From CALKJU01 sp046349355 (GTDB taxonomy: Bacteria > Pseudomonadota > Alphaproteobacteria > Geminicoccales > Geminicoccaceae), in the NCBI GenBank assembly GCA_046349355.1, contig JAXMCM010000015.1:357242-421241 (forward strand): a stretch of 64,000 bases of DNA, in the 5' to 3' direction. The notes below the pieces were generated by a model. The model was not told the DNA's origin, did not search any database, and worked only from the letters and a program-made list of their open reading frames with translations. Numbering within the stretch: the stretch's first letter is position 1; each line of letters opens with the position of its first letter. Both the position numbers and the translations under genes were made by a program. This document shows positions 56,924 through 64,000 of this stretch, piece by piece.

Positions 56924-58224
56924 GACGGGCCTGGACCCGCCGCGGCACCCTCGCGGCGGCTTCGGCGCTGGGAGCCACGGCGTTCGCCGCGCCGGCCCTG
57001 GCGCAGCTGCGGGTCGACATCACCCAGGGCAATGTCGAGCCGGTGCCGATCGCGATCAGCCCGTTCGCCGGCGGCGAGACCGGCACGGCGATCGCCGACG
57101 TGATCGCCGCCGACCTCGACAGCTCGGGCCTGTTCCGCTCGATCGACCGCCGCGCCTTCATCCAGTCGCCCGAGGAGCTGCGCAACGTCCCGCGCTTCGC
57201 CGACTGGCGGCAGATCAACGCGCAGGCGCTGGTGTCGGGCACGGTGGCACCCGGCCCGGCCGGCATGACCGTCGAGTTCCGCCTGTGGGACGTCTTTGCC
57301 GGCACCCAGCTGCGCGGCCTGCGCTTCGACACCTCGCAGGCGCAGTGGCGCCGCATCGCCCACAAGATCGCCGACATCGTCTATGAGCGGATGACCGGCG
57401 AGAAGGGCTACTTCGACACCCGCATCGTCTACGTCAGCGAGACCGGCCCCTCGACCAAGCGCATCAAGCGCATCGCGATGATGGACCAGGACGGGGCCAA
57501 CCACCGCTTCCTGACCGACGGCAGCACGCTGGTCCTGACCCCGCGGATCTCGCCCGACGGGCAGACCGTCGCCTACCTCGAGTTCCGCGGCCTGCGCCCG
57601 CGCGTCTACCTGCAGAACATCGTCACCGGCCGGGCGACGGCACTGGGCGACCTGCCGGGCATGACCTTCAGCCCGCGCTTCTCGCCGGACGGCCGCAGCA
57701 TGCTGGTGACCCTGGCGACCGACGGGAACTCCGACATCTACCAGATGAGCATCGACGGCGGCTCGGTCCGCCGGCTGACCGACAACCCGGCGATCGACAC
57801 CTCGCCCAGCTTCTCGCCCGACGGCGCGCAGATCTGCTTCAACTCGGACCGCGGCGGCGCCCCGCAGCTCTACGTGATGGGCCGCAACGGCGGCAACGCC
57901 AAGCGCATCAGCTTCGGCGACGGCCGCTACGGCAGCCCGGCCTGGTCGCCGCGCGGCGACTTCATCGCCTTCACCAAGATCAAGGGCGGGCAGTTCCACG
58001 TCGGCGTGATGCATCCCGACGGCAGCGACGAGCGGCTGCTGACCCGCTCCTACCTCGACCAGGGCCCGACCTGGGCGCCGAACGGGCGGCTGATCCTGTT
58101 CGCCCGCGAATCCCCGGGCGGGGCGTCGCGGCTGATGACGATCGACGTGACCGGATACAATGAGCGCCAGCTGCGGACACCGCTGGACGCCTCGGACCCG
58201 GACTGGTCGCCCTTGATTCCGTGA
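56920..58224 (+). CDS. tolB: Tol-Pal system beta-propeller protein TolB
   Basis: A 434-residue periplasmic protein. The signal peptide MRRAWTRRGTLAAASALG ends after PALA, and the mature protein begins with QLRVDITQG, the TolA-binding end. The N-terminal domain (to about 165) is followed by a six-bladed beta-propeller with WD-like repeats (TPRISPDGQTVAYLEF; SPRFSPDGRSMLV; SPSFSPDGAQICFNSDRGG). TolB binds Pal and TolA. The RR-G-T-L stretch has a Tat-like look, though the Sec route is normal. Confidence 0.96.
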   Translation: MRRAWTRRGTLAAASALGATAFAAPALAQLRVDITQGNVEPVPIAISPFAGGETGTAIADVIAADLDSSGLFRSIDRRAFIQSPEELRNVPRFADWRQINAQALVSGTVAPGPAGMTVEFRLWDVFAGTQLRGLRFDTSQAQWRRIAHKIADIVYERMTGEKGYFDTRIVYVSETGPSTKRIKRIAMMDQDGANHRFLTDGSTLVLTPRISPDGQTVAYLEFRGLRPRVYLQNIVTGRATALGDLPGMTFSPRFSPDGRSMLVTLATDGNSDIYQMSIDGGSVRRLTDNPAIDTSPSFSPDGAQICFNSDRGGAPQLYVMGRNGGNAKRISFGDGRYGSPAWSPRGDFIAFTKIKGGQFHVGVMHPDGSDERLLTRSYLDQGPTWAPNGRLILFARESPGGASRLMTIDVTGYNERQLRTPLDASDPDWSPLIP

Positions 58225-58340
58225 AGCGCTGTCCTGTAATCAATTTGCGGCGAACTCCGCCGACTTGTGCTTGCCCCAACCGTGACTAACGAAACGGGTG
58301 CCATCGCGGCATGACCGCATCGCCCGCAAGGATCCGACAC

Positions 58341-58904
58341 ATGCGCAAGACCCTGGCCCTGGCCGCCAGCCTCATGCTGCTTGCCGCCTGCAGTTCCAGC
58401 CAGGACGAGACCCTGTCCGGCACCGGCGGCGCCGCGCCGGGGAGCGACATCACCACCAGCGGCGACCAGTCGAGCGGCCTCGGCACCGGCGGCGAGAACG
58501 GCGGCGTCGCCAGCAGCGAGCTGAACGGGGCGGCGACCCCGGGCTCGGTCAAGGACTTCGAGGTCAACGTCGGCGATCGCGTCTTCTTCGGCTACGACAG
58601 CACCGTGCTCGACGACCGGGCGCGCGAGACGCTGCAGCGCCAGGCCACCTGGCTGCAGCAGTTCCCCGGTGTCACCGTCACCATCGAGGGCCACACCGAC
58701 AGCCGCGGCACCCGCGAGTACAACCTCGCCCTCGGCGAGCGCCGTGCCGTCGCCGCCCGCAACTATCTCGAGGCGCTGGGCGTGCCGGCCAACCGGATCC
58801 TGACCATCTCCTACGGCGAGGAGCGGCCGACCGATCCGTCCGAGACGGAGGAGGCCTTCGCCCTGAACCGCTCCGCGGTCACGGTCGTCACGGCGACCAA
58901 CTGA
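58341..58904 (+). CDS. pal: Peptidoglycan-associated lipoprotein Pal
   Basis: A 187-residue outer-membrane lipoprotein. The lipobox is LLAAC with Cys17, followed by a Ser/Gly/Thr-rich linker and a C-terminal OmpA-like domain that binds diaminopimelate in peptidoglycan (VFFGYDSTVLDDRA, VTIEGHTDSRGTREYNLALG, RILTISYGEERP). The ATG at 58341 is chosen, with AAGGA nine bases before, over an in-frame ATG ten codons upstream that would bury the signal peptide. Confidence 0.96.
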   Translation: MRKTLALAASLMLLAACSSSQDETLSGTGGAAPGSDITTSGDQSSGLGTGGENGGVASSELNGAATPGSVKDFEVNVGDRVFFGYDSTVLDDRARETLQRQATWLQQFPGVTVTIEGHTDSRGTREYNLALGERRAVAARNYLEALGVPANRILTISYGEERPTDPSETEEAFALNRSAVTVVTATN

Positions 58905-58914
58905 GCGGCCGCCC

Positions 58915-59907
58915 ATGCGCCCGGCCGGCCTGATCGGCCTCTCGCTCCTCGGCCTTGCCGTGGCGACGTCGGCCTCGGCCGAGCCCGCCGCGTCGCTCCG
59001 TGCGTCGATCGAGCGCCTGTCCGCCGAGGCCGGTCGGCTGGGGCGGATCGAGCTCGTCCAGGCGCGCCAGGATCCGGCGCGGATGGCCGAGTTCGAGGTC
59101 AGGCTGGCGCGCATCGAGGAGGAGCTCCGGGCGCTGACCGGGCGCCTGGAATCGCTCGAGTACGCCCAGGCCCAGTCCGACGCCCGCATCGACAAGCTGG
59201 TGGCCGACCTCGACAACCGGCTGCGCGGCATGGAGGGCGGCGAGGTCGCGCCGGCACCGCGGGCCGAGGCCCCGCCGGCGCCGGCCGTCGAGGTGGCCCC
59301 GCCCGCCGCGGTGGCCCCGCAACCGCGTCCGGCAACCGCCGCCGAGGGCGGTCCGCCGGTCGAGCCGACGGCACGGCCTCCGGTGTCCGACGAGGACGCG
59401 GCGGCGCAGCGCGGCTACGTGCTGGGCACGCTGCCCGGCGATGCGCTGCGCGGCGAGACCGGCGACGGTGGCGTCCCGGCGGAGCCCCCGCAGCAGCAGG
59501 CGGCCCTGCCGCGCGCAGCCGGGCCCAAGGCCGCCTACGATGCCGCGGTCGACCTGCTGCAGGCCGGCGACTTCACCGGCGCGCGCGGCGCCTTCGACGC
59601 CTTCATGAGCGACTACCCCAAGGACCCGCTGGTCCCGAGCGCGGCCTACTGGCTGGCCGAGACGCACTACGTGCAACGCGACTTCAGCACGGCAGCGGCG
59701 CTGTTCGCGCGCAATTTCCAGACCTACGGCCAGGGTGCCCCCAAGGCGGCGGACAACCTGTTGCGCATGGCGATGGCGCTGGGCCAGCTCGGCGAGAAGG
59801 CGCAAGCCTGCCAGACTTACGACGAGCTCGACCGGCGCTTCCCGAATGCGGCGGCACCGATCAAGCAGGCGGCGGCGCGTGGCCGGGCCAGCGCCGGCTG
59901 CGGCTGA
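58915..59907 (+). CDS. cpoB: Cell division coordinator CpoB (YbgF)
   Basis: A 330-residue periplasmic protein. The signal peptide ends near SASA (residue 22), an N-terminal coiled coil covers about 25-110 (RLARIEEELRALTGRLESLEY), a Pro/Ala-rich linker runs to about 200, and tetratricopeptide repeats follow (AAYDAAVDLLQAGDFTGAR; SAAYWLAETHYVQRDFSTA; ADNLLRMAMALGQLGEK). CpoB couples Tol-Pal to septal peptidoglycan synthesis. It is the usual last gene of the Tol cluster. Confidence 0.94.
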   Translation: MRPAGLIGLSLLGLAVATSASAEPAASLRASIERLSAEAGRLGRIELVQARQDPARMAEFEVRLARIEEELRALTGRLESLEYAQAQSDARIDKLVADLDNRLRGMEGGEVAPAPRAEAPPAPAVEVAPPAAVAPQPRPATAAEGGPPVEPTARPPVSDEDAAAQRGYVLGTLPGDALRGETGDGGVPAEPPQQQAALPRAAGPKAAYDAAVDLLQAGDFTGARGAFDAFMSDYPKDPLVPSAAYWLAETHYVQRDFSTAAALFARNFQTYGQGAPKAADNLLRMAMALGQLGEKAQACQTYDELDRRFPNAAAPIKQAAARGRASAGCG

Positions 59908-61219
59908 CGCGCCGCTCGACGACGCCGCGTTCGCCGCCCGGCTCGACCCGCTGGGCCCCTTCGAGCCCTGCCCGCACCTTGCCGTCGCCGTTTCCGGGGG
60001 TGCCGACAGCACGGCGCTGGCCCTTCTCGCCGCGCGCTGGGTCGGCCGGCGCGGCGGGCAGCTCCTGGCCCTGATCGTCGACCACGGCCTCCGCCCGGAG
60101 TCGGCGGCCGAGGCGACGGCGGCGGCCGCCTCCCTGGCGGCGTTTGGCATCGCCTCGCGGATTCTCCGCTGGCCGGGCCCTCATCCCGGCTCGGCCCTGC
60201 AGCAGCGGGCCCGTGACGCACGCTACCGTCTCCTCGAGGACGCCTGCGCCACCGCCGGCATCCTGCACCTGCTGGTGGCGCATCATCGTGACGACCAGGC
60301 CGAGACGGTGGCGATGCGCCAGGCCCGCGGCAGCGGCCGCAGCGGCCTTGCCGGGATGGCCGCCATCCGCGAGACCCGGTCGGTCCGCATCCTGCGGCCC
60401 CTTCTCGACGTGCCGCACCGGTGCCTGGTCGCCACGGCGGCCGCAGCCGGGGCGCGATGGATCGAGGACCCCTCCAACGCCGCACCGCGCTTCGAGCGCG
60501 CGCGGCTGCGGGCCGGCGAGCCGCTGGACAGTGAAGCCCTGGTCGGGCTGGCGGCAGCCTGCGGCGCGGAGCGTGCGGCCGCCGGACGCGCGCTGGCCGA
60601 CCTGCTGGCCGAACGGCTTCAGCCGCATCCGGCGGGCTTCCTGCGGCTGCGGACGGACGGCCTGGGCGATCGCCTGCCGGCGGCGCTGTCGGCCTGCCTG
60701 TCCTGCATCGGCGGGACCGGCCTGCCGCAGCCGCGCGAGGCCGTGCTGCGGCTCTGCGGCATGCTGGCGCGGCCCGGAGCGGCGGCGACCCTGGGCGGCT
60801 GCCTCGTCCGCCGCAGCGCGACCGGGCTGACGATCCTGCGCGAACCCCGGGCGGCGGAGGGGCCGCGCCGCCTGTCGCCGGACGAGACGATCCACTGGGA
60901 CCGCCGGTTCCGCATCCGGCTGGCGACCGATGTCGGCGGCGTCGAGGTGGCACCGCTGGCCGCCGGCGAGCGCTTGCTGGCACCTGGCGAGCGGGTCCAA
61001 CTGGCCGCCCTGCCGGCGGCCGTGCGGGCGACGCTGCCGGCGATCCGGCAGGAGGGACGCCTCCTGTGGGTGCACCGGATCGGCCAAATCGACGCCGGGT
61101 CGGCCCGGCAGATGAACGTCTTCTGCACGTTCGAGCCGGTGCTGCCGGTGCTGCCGGCTGCGTTTCTGCCCGCGAATGTTGTTTCAAAGCCGGTGCCGCT
61201 TATCTATCGTCATCGATAG
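59879..61219 (+). CDS. tilS: tRNA(Ile)-lysidine synthetase TilS
   Basis: A 446-residue enzyme that converts C34 of tRNA-Ile(CAU) to lysidine so that it reads AUA. The PP-loop is AVSGGADSTAL at 37-47, followed by LIVDHGLRPES, LVAHHRDDQAETVAMR and RPLLDVPH. The tRNA-binding part is poorly conserved. The GTG at 59879 overlaps cpoB by 29 bases; no better start is visible because the PP-loop is close to the N-terminus. Confidence 0.93.
   Translation: MAGPAPAAADAPLDDAAFAARLDPLGPFEPCPHLAVAVSGGADSTALALLAARWVGRRGGQLLALIVDHGLRPESAAEATAAAASLAAFGIASRILRWPGPHPGSALQQRARDARYRLLEDACATAGILHLLVAHHRDDQAETVAMRQARGSGRSGLAGMAAIRETRSVRILRPLLDVPHRCLVATAAAAGARWIEDPSNAAPRFERARLRAGEPLDSEALVGLAAACGAERAAAGRALADLLAERLQPHPAGFLRLRTDGLGDRLPAALSACLSCIGGTGLPQPREAVLRLCGMLARPGAAATLGGCLVRRSATGLTILREPRAAEGPRRLSPDETIHWDRRFRIRLATDVGGVEVAPLAAGERLLAPGERVQLAALPAAVRATLPAIRQEGRLLWVHRIGQIDAGSARQMNVFCTFEPVLPVLPAAFLPANVVSKPVPLIYRHR
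61178..61205 (+). promoter_or_regulatory. Candidate heat-shock promoter of ftsH
   Basis: GTTG (61178-61181) and CTTATCT (61199-61205) are 17 bases apart, close to the alphaproteobacterial heat-shock pattern CTTG-N17-CYTATNT; the -10 part is an exact match. It lies in the tail of tilS, 78 bases before ftsH. CTATCG-TCAT-CGATAG (61204-61219) overlaps it. Confidence 0.4.
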
Positions 61220-61282
61220 GGTACGCTTCGGCTGGTGCCGTGGGCGAATCCGTAGCCGGAATCCGGGGACGAGGCCGTTGCG

Positions 61283-63220
<1,938 letters not shown>

Positions 63221-63224
63221 CCCC

Positions 63225-63252
63225 GAAAGGCCCCGCTCCGGCGGGGCCTTTC
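63225..63252. terminator. Bidirectional terminator after ftsH
   Basis: GAAAGGCCCCGC (63225-63236) pairs perfectly over 12 bases with GCGGGGCCTTTC (63241-63252) around TCCG. It ends in CTTTCATTTCC on the plus strand and in a similar A/T flank on the other. It lies four bases after the ftsH stop and at the end of the convergent gene, whose stop codon it contains. Confidence 0.88.
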
Positions 63253-64000
63253 ATTTCCAGCGGCGCCAGAGCCGGTAGAGCCACGGCGCGGCGAGCACGA
63301 CGATGCCGATCCGCAGCACGTGGTGCGTTGCCACGAACAGCGGGTCGCCGCCCAGCGCCAGCGCCACCAGCCCCATCTCGGCGATGCCGCCGGGGGCGAA
63401 GGCCAGCACCAGCGCCATGTAGGGCAGGCCGGTGCCGAGATGCAGCAGCTCGGCGATGACCAGCGTCCAGGCCAGCAGGATCACGGCGACGCCGCCGCCG
63501 AGCAGCATGGTCCGCGCGATCGTCCTCGGATCGAGGCCGGAGAACCGCGCGCCCAGCGAGGCGCCGATGATCACCTGCGCGATCGCCACGACGACCTTCG
63601 GCGGCGGCGTGGTGACGATGCCGGCGACGTGGGCAGCCGCACTCAGCAGCAGCGGGCCCAGCAGGAACGGTGCCGGCAGCCGCACGAGGTTGCCGAGCGG
63701 CATGCCGATCAGCAGGCAGGCGAGCAGCAGCACGGCATCGAGCGGCGACGGCCAGGGTGCCGCCGGCATGGGCGCGCTGCCGGCGCCGTCGGGCGCCAGG
63801 GCGCGGAGCACGAACGGCACCATGAACACGACGACGAAGATCCGCGTCGCGTGGATCAGGGCGATGCTGCGCATGTCGCCGCCGGCGCGCTCGCCCATCA
63901 CCACCATCTCGCTGAGGCCGCCCGGGGCCGCGCCGAAGAAGGCGGTGATCGGGTCGAGCCGCGCGAAGCGGCGCAGGAACAGCAGGCCCAGCGCCAGTCC
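63251..64000 (-). CDS. AbrB-family membrane protein, N-terminal part outside the window
   Basis: The frame runs off the right edge; 249 residues are visible. It has about seven hydrophobic segments and two copies of the family repeat: AAPGGLSEMVVMGERAGGD (near the edge) and FAPGGIAEMGLVALALGGD (near the C-terminus), a duplication typical of AbrB/ammonia-monooxygenase-like transporters. The start lies beyond 64000, since sense coding continues upstream of the internal ATG at 63907. Its substrate is unknown. Confidence 0.88.
   Translation of the reverse strand, partial: GLALGLLFLRRFARLDPITAFFGAAPGGLSEMVVMGERAGGDMRSIALIHATRIFVVVFMVPFVLRALAPDGAGSAPMPAAPWPSPLDAVLLLACLLIGMPLGNLVRLPAPFLLGPLLLSAAAHVAGIVTTPPPKVVVAIAQVIIGASLGARFSGLDPRTIARTMLLGGGVAVILLAWTLVIAELLHLGTGLPYMALVLAFAPGGIAEMGLVALALGGDPLFVATHHVLRIGIVVLAAPWLYRLWRRWK

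Noticed and set aside
61204..61219. CTATCG-TCAT-CGATAG inverted repeat at the tilS end
   Set aside because: Only six pairs, no T-run and inside the last tilS codons; too weak to call a terminator or operator by itself.

Overview
This is about 64 kb of a very GC-rich (roughly 70%) chromosome whose gene content and gene order point to an alphaproteobacterium. The evidence is a tim44-mltA-smr block beside secB, hslVU, a petP/petR-like pair next to ilvE, ruvCAB-ybgC-tolQRAB-pal-cpoB-tilS-ftsH, and a rhizobial-type glycerol ABC operon glpD-S-T-P-Q-U-V. A Rhodospirillales-like lineage is my inference, not proven. I saw no insertion sequence, phage gene or CRISPR array. Genes are densely packed, with many ATGA, GTGA or TGATG start/stop overlaps.

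Layout. 1-3467: end of a substrate-binding protein, two permeases, an ATPase and a small membrane protein of a CUT1-type sugar/polyol ABC importer. 3471-7301: an ABC-2 exporter-like cassette (ATPase, short-chain dehydrogenase, membrane subunit, and a secreted, tail-anchored protein broken by a frameshift). 7327-8241: N-carbamoyl-D-amino acid hydrolase. 8337-10307: an AsmA-like protein. 10382-10457: tRNA-Phe(GAA).

10522-19014 (minus strand): a complete glycerol uptake and oxidation operon. A DeoR-type repressor comes first, then GlpD, two different ATPases, two permeases, a DUF2160 membrane protein and the binding protein, ending in a UUCG hairpin terminator. Candidate repressor operators lie before the repressor gene and before glpD. 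The two ATPases carry complementary motif losses that predict one working and one degenerate ATP site.

19104-34476: a catabolic region. It has a cupin and a glutathione-transferase-like protein, one ABC importer without its own ATPase, a DUF2076 protein, a dehydrogenase, a second complete importer, a BtpA/SgcQ-type protein, an FGGY carbohydrate kinase, a UxaA-type sugar-acid dehydratase and a two-subunit CoA-transferase-like enzyme. The likely theme is uptake of a polyol or sugar acid, then oxidation, phosphorylation or dehydration; the substrate cannot be named from sequence.

34480-49151: housekeeping (Smr, MltA, Tim44-like, SecB, LOG protein, IlvE, PetP/PetR-like regulators with a histidine kinase, Maf, CoaE, DnaQ, isocitrate dehydrogenase, HslUV) with a few extras (histidine phosphatase, alginate-lyase-like protein, YdeI-like protein). 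49470-50008 is an AT-rich stretch without a gene that may encode a small RNA on the minus strand. 50009-63220: YebC, RuvC, RuvA, AroA (unusually inside ruvAB), RuvB, YbgC, Tol-Pal, CpoB, TilS and FtsH. The window ends inside an AbrB-family membrane protein on the minus strand.
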